A stretch of DNA of 33,565 bases from assembly GCA_964431035.1 (NCBI GenBank), contig CAYSIF010000013.1, positions 1 to 33,565 on the forward strand, given 5' to 3'. Source of the stretch: Methanobrevibacter_A sp964431035 (lineage in GTDB: Archaea; Methanobacteriota; Methanobacteria; Methanobacteriales; Methanobacteriaceae). Below the pieces are notes generated by a model. The model was not told the origin of the DNA. It saw only the letters and a list, made by a program, of their open reading frames with translations, and did no database searches. Both the position numbers and the translations under genes were made by a program. This document shows, piece after piece, positions 7,313-16,392 of the stretch (its first letter is position 1; each line of letters begins with the position of its first letter).

Positions 7313-7891
7313 ATGGCAAAAGCGAAAAGACGACACGCACGTGACACATGGAAAGAAAAAAGTTGGTATACAATAAAAACACCAGTACAATTTGGAGATA
7401 AAGAAATCGGTGAAACTTTAGCTAAAGATCCTGAATTACTTATTGGTAGAACTATTGAAGTAACTATGAGAGAATTAACCGGAGAGTTCTCCAAACAATA
7501 TATTAAATTACAATTTGAAATTGATAATGTTGCAGGAGATAATGCTAATACCAAATACACTGGACACAAAACAACCACTGATTATGTTAGAAGCATGATT
7601 AGAAGAGGAACTAGTAGAATCGATACTCCAGTTATTGTTAAAACTGCTGATGATCGTGAAATTAAATTCCATGTATTAGCTGTAACAACTAGACGTGCTA
7701 AATCCTCACAGCAAAAATATATGCGTGAAACTATCACCGAAATGTTAAATAAAATTGCTAGTGAAAAAGGATTTGATGAACTCGTTGAAAATTCTGTTAA
7801 TGGTAAATTAGCTAGTGAAATTTATCATACAGCTAAGAAAATTTACCCACTTAAAAGAGTGGAAATTATAAAAAGTAAAGTATTAGAATAA
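7313..7891 (+). CDS. rps3ae: 30S ribosomal protein eS1 (S3Ae)
   Basis: Small-subunit ribosomal protein shared by archaea and eukaryotes, near the mRNA exit platform. The 192 residues cover the family length. The basic N-terminus (AKAKRRHARDTWKEKSWY), the IGRTIEVTMRELTGEFSKQ segment (about 45-63), the KTTTDYVRSMIRRGTSRID stretch (about 84-102) and the C-terminal YPLKRVEIIKSKVLE (about 178-192) are characteristic. The ATG is preceded by GAGGCATGAT. The sense strand is visibly more A- and C-rich in third positions than its neighbours, consistent with high expression. It is followed by strong T-tracts, so it is likely monocistronic. Confidence 0.96.
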   Translation: MAKAKRRHARDTWKEKSWYTIKTPVQFGDKEIGETLAKDPELLIGRTIEVTMRELTGEFSKQYIKLQFEIDNVAGDNANTKYTGHKTTTDYVRSMIRRGTSRIDTPVIVKTADDREIKFHVLAVTTRRAKSSQQKYMRETITEMLNKIASEKGFDELVENSVNGKLASEIYHTAKKIYPLKRVEIIKSKVLE

Positions 7892-7945
7892 AAAAAAATA
7901 CTTTTTTTTATAAACTTTTTTTATCATTTTTTTTATTAAATAAAA
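7892..7945 (+). terminator. T-tract terminator after eS1
   Basis: Three T-runs in close succession (TACTTTTTTTTATAAACTTTTTTTATCATTTTTTTTATT) start within 10 bases of the stop codon. Runs of T in the non-template strand are the usual archaeal intrinsic termination signal. Confidence 0.6.
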
Positions 7946-8069
7946 AAGTGAGCTAATTTTTTTTATAATATTATTATTAATAATAGAAAATTCAAATGTT
8001 ATTATTGAATATAAAAACTTAAATTATTATTTTTTTTATTTGAATTTGAAATTTGAAAGTGATTAATAT

Positions 8070-8768
8070 ATGCAAGAAGTTATGATGATAAATTGGGGTT
8101 ATGTTTTAATCCTATTTTTATTGGGATTTTTTGTTTATTGGAGAAAATCCTTAGATTTACTAGGCACCATTACAATGATTATTATGGGCATTGTTATCAT
8201 ATTTTCTGCTGGATTAAATTGGTTGGTTTTATTAATTATTTTTTTAATTTTAAGTTTACTTGCAACGAAGTTTGCAAAACCTTATAAACGTAGTATTAAT
8301 GAGTATGAAGGTCAACGTACTGCTAAAAATGTTATTTCTAATGGTTTGCTTGCATTTTTAATGGCTGCTTTTGGAGGTTATTATCTTCCATTTGTTGGTG
8401 GATTTATTGGTGCTGTTGCAACAGCTACTGCAGATACACTTGCTAGTGAAATTGGTGTTTTGCAAAAACCTAGATTATTAACCACGTTTAAAGAGGTTCC
8501 TGCTGGGACTGATGGTGCGGTATCTATTCTTGGTACGTCTGCTGCTATTTTAGGTGCAGGTATTATTGGATTATCATCTTATTTTTTAGGAATAGTTAAT
8601 GATCCTATTTTAGGTTTAAAGATAGGTGTTATTTCTGGTACTATCGGTTGTTTTATGGATAGTTTTGTAGGGGATAAGTTTGAGAGAAAAGGTTATCTAA
8701 ATAATGAACATGTTAATTTAATTGGTACCCTTACTGGAACTATAATTGGAATATTATGTATATTTTAA
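8070..8768 (+). CDS. DUF92 family integral membrane protein
   Basis: A 232-residue polytopic membrane protein with about six hydrophobic segments (starting with YVLILFLLGFFVYW and MIIMGIVIIFSAGLNWL). The family signature is present: a GLLAFLMAAFGGYY helix, the TATADTLASEIGVL segment (about residues 114-127), then FKEVPAGTDGAVSILGT (about 140-156), and a C-terminal GCFMDSFVGDKFERKG loop. The plant member VTE6 is a phytyl-phosphate kinase and relatives are linked to CTP-dependent polyprenol phosphorylation, so a role in isoprenoid alcohol salvage is possible but unproven here. The ribosome site AGTGAT lies 6 bases before the ATG. The gene stands alone. Confidence 0.85.
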   Translation: MQEVMMINWGYVLILFLLGFFVYWRKSLDLLGTITMIIMGIVIIFSAGLNWLVLLIIFLILSLLATKFAKPYKRSINEYEGQRTAKNVISNGLLAFLMAAFGGYYLPFVGGFIGAVATATADTLASEIGVLQKPRLLTTFKEVPAGTDGAVSILGTSAAILGAGIIGLSSYFLGIVNDPILGLKIGVISGTIGCFMDSFVGDKFERKGYLNNEHVNLIGTLTGTIIGILCIF

Positions 8769-8875
8769 TTAATTTTTGAAAAAAAAGTAGTTTTATTAAA
8801 TGTTTAAATTTTGATTAAAATATTATAAAAAAAGAAAAAAATAATTGAAATGATTAAATAATAATCTTTTTTTAT

Positions 8876-9046
8876 TTAATCATCATCAACTACTATAAAA
8901 GCATCTTTACCTAAAGCTCCACATTCTGGGCAAGCCCAGTCATCAGGGAAGTCTTCTAGTAAAGTTCCTGGTGCAATATTGTATGTTGGATCTCCTTTTT
9001 CTGAATCGAATTTGTAATCACAGTGCATACATTCATATACTACCAT
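8876..9046 (-). CDS. Rubredoxin (56 aa)
   Basis: Small one-iron electron carrier. The minus-strand ORF gives 56 residues with the two CxxC iron ligands (C6-M-H-C9 and C39-P-E-C42), a FPDDWACPECG block that is the rubredoxin signature, and the aromatic core residues Y4, F13 and W37. A perfect ribosome site AGGTGAT (9052-9058) precedes the ATG by 5 bases. In anaerobic archaea rubredoxin commonly passes electrons to rubrerythrin or flavodiiron oxidoreductases in oxygen and peroxide defence; no such partner is in this window. It is transcribed divergently from apgM. Confidence 0.95.
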   Translation of the reverse strand: MVVYECMHCDYKFDSEKGDPTYNIAPGTLLEDFPDDWACPECGALGKDAFIVVDDD

Positions 9047-9089
9047 TGTAAATCACCTTTTTTTATAATAAATTTATTTATAGTTTTTA

Positions 9090-9120
9090 AACTTATAAAA
9101 GGTAGTTTTATATTAACTAC
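9090..9120 (-). promoter_or_regulatory. Rubredoxin TATA box with abutting inverted repeat
   Basis: On the minus strand TTTTATAAGT (9091-9100) lies about 50 bases before the ATG, giving a leader of about 25 bases that contains AGGTGAT. Immediately upstream, covering the position where a TFB recognition element would sit, is an inverted repeat GTAGTT (9102-9107) / AACTAC (9115-9120) with a 7-base spacer. This is the geometry expected for a transcription factor site. Confidence 0.45.
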
Positions 9121-9273
9121 TATTTATCAATTTCTAATTTTAGAATTTTATGAAAATTTTATATAAATCTTTTACTATATTTTTAATCAATATGAATGAA
9201 TAATTAATTTTTATTAAAATTTAATATAAAATTTTGTTTTTTAATAATATTTTTTTTAGGCGGTAAATTTAGA

Positions 9274-10512
9274 ATGAAGGGAATTATATTAGTTATGGAT
9301 GGAATGGCAGATAGACCTATTAAAGAGTTAAATAATCAAACACCTTTACAAGCAGCTAAAACTCCCAATATGGATAAAATGGCTGAAAATGGTATTACTG
9401 GGATAATGGATCCTATAAAACCTGGTATTATACCTGGAAGTGATACTGCTCATTTATCAATTTTGGGTTATAATCCTTATGAAGTTTATACTGGAAGAGG
9501 TCCTTTTGAAGCATCTGGTGTTGGTTTAGAGGTTATTCCTGGAGATATTGGTTTTAGATGTAATTTTTCTACATCTGATGATAATGGAATTATAACTGAT
9601 CGTAGAGCTGGTCGTATACGTGACGGTACTGCAGATATTGTTGAAGTGTTAAATACTATGACCATTGAAGGTTATGAAGATGTTAAAATAATTTTTAAAG
9701 AGTCTACTGGTCATCGTGCAGTATTGGTCTTAAGAGGAGAGAATTTATCTGATAAGGTTACTGATGCTGATCCTAAGGTTGAGGGAAATAAACCTAAAAC
9801 TGTTAAACCTACTGATGATAGTGAAGAAGCTGCTAGAACTGCAGATTTGTTGAATAAGATTGTTCAAGAATCTTATAATATGATTAAAGATCATCCAGTT
9901 AATGTTGAAAGAATTAATAATAATGAACCTCCTGCTAATATTATCATACCTCGTGGTGCTGGAGCTGTTCCAGATGTTGAGTCTATTAATGATAAATATG
10001 AGGTTAATTCTGCATGTATTGCTGAGACCGGACTTATAATGGGTATTGGTCGTTTTGCAGGTATGGATATTATTGAAATGGATGATGTTACTGGTGGGGT
10101 TGACACTAATTTAGATAATATTATTGATACTATTCTTGATCAGGTTAATAATAGTGAACATGACTTTTTCTTAATAAATATTGATGGTGCTGATGAAGCA
10201 GGCCACGATGGTAATTATGAAGAAAAAACTGAGTTTATAGAGAAAGTTGATGAAGTTGTTATGAGTAAATTATTAGATTTAGAAGATGTTGTGTTATTTT
10301 TAACTGCAGATCATTCTACTCCAGTATCTGTTATGAATCATTCTGGAGATCCTGTTCCTATTTTAATTTATGGTCCTAATATTAGAGTTGATGATGTTAA
10401 AGAATATCATGAATTTGCAACATATAAAGGAGGATTATGTAGAATTAGAGGATCTGATGTTATGAATATAATTATGGATTTAATGAATAATTCTCATAAA
10501 TTCGGAGCATAA
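9274..10512 (+). CDS. apgM: Cofactor-independent phosphoglycerate mutase, archaeal type
   Basis: Interconverts 3- and 2-phosphoglycerate in gluconeogenesis/glycolysis; alkaline-phosphatase superfamily metalloenzyme in the cytoplasm. The 412 residues match archaeal aPGAM. Visible: N-terminal metal aspartate in LVMDGMAD (D9), the PGSDTAHLSILGYNP block holding the phosphorylatable serine (S62), YTGRGPFEASG, RAGRIRDGT (about 111-119), and the C-terminal metal sites INIDGADEAGHDG (about 298-310) and TADHSTP (about 345-351). The ATG follows an AGGCGGT site. It begins a run of six co-oriented genes in sugar and amino acid metabolism. Confidence 0.95.
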   Translation: MKGIILVMDGMADRPIKELNNQTPLQAAKTPNMDKMAENGITGIMDPIKPGIIPGSDTAHLSILGYNPYEVYTGRGPFEASGVGLEVIPGDIGFRCNFSTSDDNGIITDRRAGRIRDGTADIVEVLNTMTIEGYEDVKIIFKESTGHRAVLVLRGENLSDKVTDADPKVEGNKPKTVKPTDDSEEAARTADLLNKIVQESYNMIKDHPVNVERINNNEPPANIIIPRGAGAVPDVESINDKYEVNSACIAETGLIMGIGRFAGMDIIEMDDVTGGVDTNLDNIIDTILDQVNNSEHDFFLINIDGADEAGHDGNYEEKTEFIEKVDEVVMSKLLDLEDVVLFLTADHSTPVSVMNHSGDPVPILIYGPNIRVDDVKEYHEFATYKGGLCRIRGSDVMNIIMDLMNNSHKFGA

Positions 10513-10575
10513 GATTTTTTTTATAAATTTATTTTAATGATGAAGATGGATTGAATATAAATTGTGTGATTTGTT

Positions 10576-11925
10576 ATGTCTGGAAATACTAAATTATTTG
10601 GTACTTCAGGTATTAGAGGGAAGATTAATACTGAAGTTAATGCTGATTTAGCATTACATGTTGGAAAGTCATTATCAACATATTTAGGAAATAAAGGTAC
10701 TGTTGTTGTTGGTTATGATACTCGTACTACTAATGAAATGTTAGAATGTGCGATTGTGTCTGGTTTAATGGAAGGTGGTGTTGATGTTATTCGTATTGGT
10801 ATGGTTCCAACACCATTAGTAGGTTATGCTACAATAAAATTAAAAGCTGATGCTGGAGTTATGCTTACTGCATCACATAATCCTTCTCAGTATAATGGTA
10901 TTAAACTTTGGAATCCTAATGGAATGGCATATACTCCTAGTCAAGAAGAAGAGATTGAACGAATTTATCATTCTAAAGATTATAAAAATGTTGAATGGGA
11001 TTCAATTGGTTTATTAAAGTATAATGAAGAAATAAAAAATGAGTATGTTAATGATTTGATATCTCGAGTAGATATTGGTAAAAAATTGAAGGTTGTTATT
11101 GATACTGCTTCAGGTGCAGGATCAGAACTATCTCCATTAGTCTTTAGGAAGATAGGGTGTGAAGTTATAACTTTAAATAGTCAAGCTGATGGATTTTTCC
11201 CTGGACGTAATCCTGAACCTAATGCTGATAATCTTAAAGATTTGATGAAACTTGTTGTATCTACAGGTGCTGATTTAGGAATTGCACATGATGGTGATGC
11301 TGATCGTATGATGGCTATTGATGATAAAGGAAATATTAGTGATTTTGATAAATTATTATCTATTATTTCTAAATACTTTGGTGGCACTGTTATAACTACT
11401 GTTGATTCAGGATTATGTATGGATGAAGAGATGAGTAAGGTAGATGGTAAAGTTATACGAACTAAAGTTGGAGATGTTGCTGTTGCGGAAGCAATAATTG
11501 AGAATAATGCTAGTTTTGGTGGTGAGCCTTCTGGAACTTGGATTCATCCTGATTTTTGTATGTGTCCTGATGGTTTATTATCTGGACTTAGAATCGCTGA
11601 AATTGTTTCTAAAGAAGGGTCTTTAAGTGAATTATTAGAGAATATACCTACTTATTCCACAGTACGTGATAAAATTACTTGTTCTAAGGAAGATAAACTT
11701 AGAATTATGGAGAATATTGAAGAGTTATTAACCGGTGCATTTAGTGATATTAAAGATGTTAATAATATTGATGGTATTAGGTTAACATTTAATGATGGTA
11801 GTTGGGTTTTAATTCGCCCATCTGGTACTGAAGATTATATTAGAGTTACATTAGAAGGAAAAGATAGTGAAACTGCTAAAATAATCCATGAAAAGTCTGT
11901 TGAAATTATTAATAGCATATTATAA
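10576..11925 (+). CDS. Phosphohexomutase (phosphomannomutase/phosphoglucomutase type)
   Basis: Alpha-D-phosphohexomutase superfamily enzyme that moves a phosphate between C1 and C6 of a hexose. The 449 residues carry all four family sites: phosphoserine loop TASHNP with S100, metal loop DGDADR (239-244), sugar-binding loop GGEPSG (about 314-319) and the C-terminal phosphate-binding RPSGTED. The N-terminus is LFGTSGIRG. Compared with the second mutase in this window (GTFGVRR, GGEENGG) the sugar loop differs, so the two probably use different sugars; this one resembles archaeal phosphomannomutase/phosphoglucomutase more than GlmM. GTGAT lies 5 bases before the ATG. It sits between apgM and the GlmU-like gene. 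Confidence 0.88.
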   Translation: MSGNTKLFGTSGIRGKINTEVNADLALHVGKSLSTYLGNKGTVVVGYDTRTTNEMLECAIVSGLMEGGVDVIRIGMVPTPLVGYATIKLKADAGVMLTASHNPSQYNGIKLWNPNGMAYTPSQEEEIERIYHSKDYKNVEWDSIGLLKYNEEIKNEYVNDLISRVDIGKKLKVVIDTASGAGSELSPLVFRKIGCEVITLNSQADGFFPGRNPEPNADNLKDLMKLVVSTGADLGIAHDGDADRMMAIDDKGNISDFDKLLSIISKYFGGTVITTVDSGLCMDEEMSKVDGKVIRTKVGDVAVAEAIIENNASFGGEPSGTWIHPDFCMCPDGLLSGLRIAEIVSKEGSLSELLENIPTYSTVRDKITCSKEDKLRIMENIEELLTGAFSDIKDVNNIDGIRLTFNDGSWVLIRPSGTEDYIRVTLEGKDSETAKIIHEKSVEIINSIL

Positions 11926-12040
11926 AATATGAATTAAAAATAGAAATTTTATAGTATTATTAAATTATAAAATAAATTTATATTAAAATGAAATTTTTTT
12001 CATATTTTTTTATAAAATTTTTTTGAGGGATGAAGAAACA

Positions 12041-13336
12041 ATGAAGGCAATAATATTAAGTGCTGGTGAAGGAACACGAATGCGACCTTTAACCTTAACT
12101 AAACCTAAAACTATGCTTCCTGTAGCCGGTAAACCTATAATGCAGTATAATATTGAAATATTGCGTGATAATGGTATTGATGATATACTTCTAATTACAG
12201 GTTATAAAGAGGAAATTGTTAGAGATTACTTTAAAGATGGTAGTGAGTTTAGAGTTAATATAACTTATCAAAAACAAACAAATTTAGAGGGAACTGCTAA
12301 TGCAATAAGTTATGGTAAAAATTTCATAGATGATAGTGTTATTGTATTAAATGGAGATATTATTCTTAATAATGATATAATTAAGGAAATTATTAGTAAA
12401 TATAATTCTGAAAAACCTGATACTCTTATGGTTGTTAAAGAAGTTGAAGATCCTAGTTCTTTTGGGGTTGTTGAAATCAATGATGGAATCGTTACTAATA
12501 TTATTGAAAAACCAAAATTAGAAGAGGCTCCTAGTAATCTTGTAAATACTGGAATTTATGTTTTCAATAGTGACATATTTGATAAAATTGAACAAACTGA
12601 AATATCATCTAGAGGCGAATATGAGATAACTGATTCTATATCTTTACAAATTGATGATAATAAGATTGTTAAATCTTATTTAACTGATAAAGATTGGATA
12701 GATGTTGGAAGACCTTGGGAGTTAATTGAAATAAACGAGAAACTTCTTAAAAACGTTAAAAGAGAAATTAGAGGAGTAGTTGAACCTGGAGCAACAATAC
12801 ATGGTGAAGTATTCCTTGATGAAGGAAGTATAATAAAAGCAGGAGTTTATATTGAAGGATCTGTTTATATTGGTAAAAATTGTGATATAGGTCCTAACTC
12901 TTACATACGTGGAAATACTTACTTTGGAGATAATGTTCATATTGGAAATGCTGTTGAGATTAAAAATTCAATAATAATGGAAAATACAAATGTTAGTCAT
13001 TTAACTTATGTAGGAGATTCTATTATTGGATCTAATTGTAATATTGCTGCAGGAACTAATATTGCTAATCTAAGATTTGATGATAAAACAGTTAAAACAA
13101 AAATTAAAAATCAAAAAGAGGATAGTGGTCGTAGAAAACTTGGTGCAATAATTGGAGACAGTGTTAAAACTGGAATAAATTCAAGTTTCTCACCAGGTGT
13201 TAAAGTTGGATCAAATACTTCTATTGGTTCCGGAGTATTATTATATGAAGATGTAGGTTCAGATATGAGAATACTTGAAAAACAAGAGTATATTATTCAA
13301 CATAAACATAAAAAAGACCAAACATTATTAGATTAA
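12041..13336 (+). CDS. glmU: Bifunctional sugar-1-phosphate nucleotidylyltransferase/acetyltransferase (GlmU-like)
   Basis: Likely makes UDP-GlcNAc from glucosamine-1-phosphate, as archaeal GlmU does. From the ATG at 12041 the protein has 431 residues. The N-terminal nucleotidylyltransferase shows LSAGEGTRMRPLTLTKPK (signature GxGTRxxPLT...K), LNGDIIL and VGRPWELIEIN (about 225-235). From about residue 245 on, it becomes a left-handed beta-helix of hexapeptide repeats, ending with the AGTNIANLRFDD and KTGINSSFSPGVKVG segments typical of the acetyltransferase part. A longer reading from a TTG at 12023 is possible, but GAGGGATGA at 12025-12033 is a ribosome site for the 12041 ATG. It may act with the glucosamine mutase at 16393. 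Substrate could instead be another sugar phosphate. Confidence 0.85.
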   Translation: MKAIILSAGEGTRMRPLTLTKPKTMLPVAGKPIMQYNIEILRDNGIDDILLITGYKEEIVRDYFKDGSEFRVNITYQKQTNLEGTANAISYGKNFIDDSVIVLNGDIILNNDIIKEIISKYNSEKPDTLMVVKEVEDPSSFGVVEINDGIVTNIIEKPKLEEAPSNLVNTGIYVFNSDIFDKIEQTEISSRGEYEITDSISLQIDDNKIVKSYLTDKDWIDVGRPWELIEINEKLLKNVKREIRGVVEPGATIHGEVFLDEGSIIKAGVYIEGSVYIGKNCDIGPNSYIRGNTYFGDNVHIGNAVEIKNSIIMENTNVSHLTYVGDSIIGSNCNIAAGTNIANLRFDDKTVKTKIKNQKEDSGRRKLGAIIGDSVKTGINSSFSPGVKVGSNTSIGSGVLLYEDVGSDMRILEKQEYIIQHKHKKDQTLLD

Positions 13337-13380
13337 ATAAAACTATTTTTTTATATTCTTTTTTTGGAGAAAAGATAATT

Positions 13381-13872
13381 ATGATTGATGAGAGTGCTAG
13401 AATATTTCCTGGTGCAAAGGTAATTGGAAATATTGAAATTAAAGAAAATGTATCTATATGGTATAATGCAGTTATAAGAGGAGATACTGAGCCTATAAGT
13501 ATTGGTAATAATTCAAATGTTCAAGACAATTGTGTATTACATTGTACTAAAGATTATCCCATAAATATTGGTGATGGAGTGTCTATCGGTCATGGTGCAG
13601 TTGTACATGGTTGTACAATAGAAGATGATGTTTTAATTGGTATGAATTCAACAATACTTAATGGAGCGCATATTGGTAAAAATTCAATTGTTGCAGCAGG
13701 TGCTGTGGTTACTGAAAATCATAGTTTTCCAGATAATAGTTTAATAATTGGTGTTCCTGCCAAAGCTATAAAAGAAGTTAATAAAGATCAAATTGATTTG
13801 ATAAAGAATAATGCTATGCATTATGTTAATTTATCTAAAAAATATGATTCAAACTTCAATTATATAGAGTAA
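13381..13872 (+). CDS. Gamma-carbonic anhydrase-like hexapeptide-repeat protein
   Basis: A 163-residue trimeric left-handed beta-helix protein of the gamma-class carbonic anhydrase/YrdA family. The three zinc-ligand histidines are visible in the family spacing: H54 in CVLHCT, and H71 and H76 in IGHGAVVHGC. The conserved RGD (33-35) and QDN (48-50) residues are also present. After the helix comes VPAKAIKEV and a C-terminal alpha helix. It lacks the long acidic loop of Methanosarcina Cam, so catalytic activity is uncertain; many such proteins have no proven activity. Ribosome site GGAG is about 12 bases before the ATG. It lies between the GlmU-like gene and hisC. Confidence 0.88.
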   Translation: MIDESARIFPGAKVIGNIEIKENVSIWYNAVIRGDTEPISIGNNSNVQDNCVLHCTKDYPINIGDGVSIGHGAVVHGCTIEDDVLIGMNSTILNGAHIGKNSIVAAGAVVTENHSFPDNSLIIGVPAKAIKEVNKDQIDLIKNNAMHYVNLSKKYDSNFNYIE

Positions 13873-13927
13873 AATTTTTTTTGTATGAATTTTTTTATTT
13901 TTAATGTAAGGTGGAATTAGTTTTATT

Positions 13928-15025
13928 ATGAAAGCAAAAAAATCAGTTTTAGAAATAGATTCTTATGTTCCTGGAAAATCAAAAGAGGATTTGATTAAAG
14001 AGTTTAATATAAGTGAAGATGATATTATTAAATTAGGTTCTAATGAAAATCCTTGGGGACCCTCTTCTAAGGCAGTTGATGCGGTTAAAAATTCTATAAA
14101 TGATATTAATAGGTACCCTGAGTCTGATTTAACTAAATTAGAAGAATCTGTAAGTAAGTATGCAGGTGTTGAGCCTAATCAAGTTATTATTGGTGGGGAC
14201 GGTGCTGATGAAGTTTTAGATACTTTAGCTAAAACTTTTATTGAAGATGGAGACGAATTTATTGTTCCTCAACCATCATATACATATTATGAATTTTTAT
14301 TAAAGCCTTATGGTGCTAAACCTGTTTATGGTAAGTGGGATTTAGATACTAACACTTTAGATGTTGATTCCATACTTAATAATATAACTGATAAAACTAA
14401 AATGATATTTTTATGTTCTCCAAACAATCCCACTGGAGGAGTTATTAGTAATGATGATTTGGAGATTATTTTAAAAGCTACTAATGCTTTAGTTGTTATT
14501 GATGAGGCATATATTGAATATGGTGAAGAAACACATGTTAATCTTATTAATAAGTATGATAATGTTTTTATTTTAAGAACTTTTTCTAAGGTTTTAGGTT
14601 TAGCAGGTATGAGAGTTGGTTATGGTTTATCTAATAAAGAAACTATTGAGTATATGCATCGTATTAAACCTGTATTTTCTTTAACTCGTTTATCTTATGT
14701 TGCTGCATTAGCTACATTAGAAGATAGTGATTTTATAGATGAGTCTATTAGTATGGGTAAGAAAAGTAGGGATTTATTGTATGAGGGCGTTTCTAAAATT
14801 GATAAATTACATGTTTTAAAATCTCAATCTAATTTTATGGTTATTGATATACGTGAAACTGGTTTTACTGCTGCTGAATTAAGTTATGAACTTTTAAAGA
14901 AAGGAGTTATTGTTAGAGATTGTACTTCTTTTAAAGGTTTGGATGAGTACTGGATTAGAATTAGTATTGCTACAAATGAAGAGGATGAGCGTTTTCTTAA
15001 AATACTTGAAGATGTTGTAAGTTGA
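13928..15025 (+). CDS. hisC: Histidinol-phosphate aminotransferase
   Basis: PLP enzyme of histidine biosynthesis that converts imidazole-acetol phosphate plus glutamate to histidinol phosphate. The 365 residues fit the family. Motifs: LGSNENPWGPS (36-46), the SPNNPTGG block (164-171), IDEAYIEY (191-198) with the PLP aspartate, the PLP lysine in RTFSKVLGLAGMRVGYG (K221), and a C-terminal WIRISIAT with the carboxylate-binding arginine. The GGTGG site about 12 bases upstream supports the ATG at 13928. No other his gene is adjacent. HisC-like enzymes can also transaminate aromatic keto acids. Confidence 0.92.
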   Translation: MKAKKSVLEIDSYVPGKSKEDLIKEFNISEDDIIKLGSNENPWGPSSKAVDAVKNSINDINRYPESDLTKLEESVSKYAGVEPNQVIIGGDGADEVLDTLAKTFIEDGDEFIVPQPSYTYYEFLLKPYGAKPVYGKWDLDTNTLDVDSILNNITDKTKMIFLCSPNNPTGGVISNDDLEIILKATNALVVIDEAYIEYGEETHVNLINKYDNVFILRTFSKVLGLAGMRVGYGLSNKETIEYMHRIKPVFSLTRLSYVAALATLEDSDFIDESISMGKKSRDLLYEGVSKIDKLHVLKSQSNFMVIDIRETGFTAAELSYELLKKGVIVRDCTSFKGLDEYWIRISIATNEEDERFLKILEDVVS

Positions 15026-15071
15026 AGAGAAATGAATCGGATATTTATTTATGGGGGAGGGAATGTATTAA

Positions 15072-16208
15072 ATGCCAATTTTATCTTTTGGAAGTCAGAA
15101 TATTAACATTATAACCCATAAGAAGAATATTACGATACGTAAATTATGGAAAACTCCTTTATCTAAGGGTGATAGGCTTTATTGTTATTGGAATTTAGTT
15201 TCAAAAGAAAAAAAGAAGATTTTTGAAGCTATTGTTACTGATGTTGAATTGATTGAGTTTAAAGATTTGAAAAATAAGGATAATCTAGCTAAGCAAGAAG
15301 GTTATGATGATGCTCTTGAATTGGTAAAAGAGCTTAAAAAGACATATGCTGGTAAAATTGAGGATGATGAGGTTTTTCAGGTAATCCATTTTGAGAAATT
15401 AGATGTTGATGATTGGATTGGAGATAAGATTAATGAGAAAGTTATGATTACTCAAAGAGCAGATATTCTTTTTGATAGTGGTAAGTATGATAAGTCTGTT
15501 ATGTGTTATACTGCTGCTTTAGGTTTTGATCCTAATGATGTTTATCTTTTAAATAAGAAAGGTGATAATCTTTCACGTTTGGGTAAGTTTCAAGAAGCTA
15601 TTGAGTGTTATAATGATGCTTTGAAAATTGAACCTGATAATGAGTATATTTGGAATAATAAGGCAATTGCTTATTTAAATTGTGATTTGATTGATGAGGC
15701 TTTAAAAGCTAATGGTAAGGCTGTTGAGATTAATCCGAATAATACTACCATTTTGTATTGGCGTGGTTTTATTTTGCAGGTTATTGGTAGGTTAGAAGAG
15801 GCTTTAGATACTTATAATAACATTTTAGATATTGATGATAGTAATCCTCAGGTTTGGAATGCTCATGGTAATATATTGAATGATTTGAATCGTACTGAGG
15901 AAGCTTTGGATTCTTATGATAGAGCTATGGAATTGTGTTTAGATGATTCTGATATTGATGCTTCTGCTCAGAATAGGAAAGGTAATGCTTTGCTTGAGTT
16001 AGGTCGTTTTGATGAGGCTATTGAGTGTTATGATAAGGCTTTGGAGTTGGAACCTAAGAATGAGGTTTTTCTTTTGAATAAAGGTATTGTTTTGATGGAG
16101 TTGCGTGAGTTTCAGAAGGCTAGTGATATTTTTACAAAGGTTTTGGTTAAAAATCCAAATAATATTGATGCTCAGTTTTTAAAAGAAGAATGTTTAGAGA
16201 ATCTTTAA
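15072..16208 (+). CDS. ASCH domain-TPR repeat fusion protein
   Basis: A 378-residue two-part protein. Residues about 5-110 match the layout of ASCH domains (PUA-like beta-barrel, RNA-associated): HKKNITIRKLW (16-26, counterpart of the GxKxxTxR motif), LSKGDRLYCYW (30-40), EAIVTDVELIEFKDL (52-66), AKQEGYDDALELVKEL (73-88) and FQVIHFEKL (102-110). From about residue 125 to the end are six to seven TPR units with the usual W-x-x-x-G-x-A/Y-x-x-x-G-x-x-x-E-A...P pattern (for example GKFQEAIECYNDALKIEPDN, 171-190). The TPRs imply a protein-protein scaffold and the ASCH part implies RNA or nucleotide binding; the partner is unknown. A GGGGGAGGG stretch (about 15053-15061) provides the ribosome site. 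It ends the six-gene plus-strand run. Confidence 0.82.
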   Translation: MPILSFGSQNINIITHKKNITIRKLWKTPLSKGDRLYCYWNLVSKEKKKIFEAIVTDVELIEFKDLKNKDNLAKQEGYDDALELVKELKKTYAGKIEDDEVFQVIHFEKLDVDDWIGDKINEKVMITQRADILFDSGKYDKSVMCYTAALGFDPNDVYLLNKKGDNLSRLGKFQEAIECYNDALKIEPDNEYIWNNKAIAYLNCDLIDEALKANGKAVEINPNNTTILYWRGFILQVIGRLEEALDTYNNILDIDDSNPQVWNAHGNILNDLNRTEEALDSYDRAMELCLDDSDIDASAQNRKGNALLELGRFDEAIECYDKALELEPKNEVFLLNKGIVLMELREFQKASDIFTKVLVKNPNNIDAQFLKEECLENL

Positions 16209-16392
16209 TTTTTAATTAATATAATGTATATCAATGAAATAAAAAACTAATTTTAATAAATAAATATGAAAAAATATTGAAAAGTTAAATCATGATTTTA
16301 ATAAAAAGTAGAGTATTATATAATTTAATTGATTATAATTTTAATAATTAAGGTAGTTCAATAATAGTGGAAAAGTTAAATGATTGAAAAAT
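16209..16392. terminator. Convergent intergenic region between the TPR gene and glmM
   Basis: The two genes end toward each other across 184 AT-rich bases with short T-runs on each strand. I see no ORF or tRNA here; termination in both directions is the simplest reading. Confidence 0.35.

Noticed and set aside
15826..16200. Repeat-like sequence in the TPR gene resembling DNA tandem repeats or CRISPR
   Set aside because: The similarity comes from repeated TPR codons (GATGAGGC, GAGTGTTATGAT); spacing is the 102-base TPR unit and there are no identical repeats with unique spacers.
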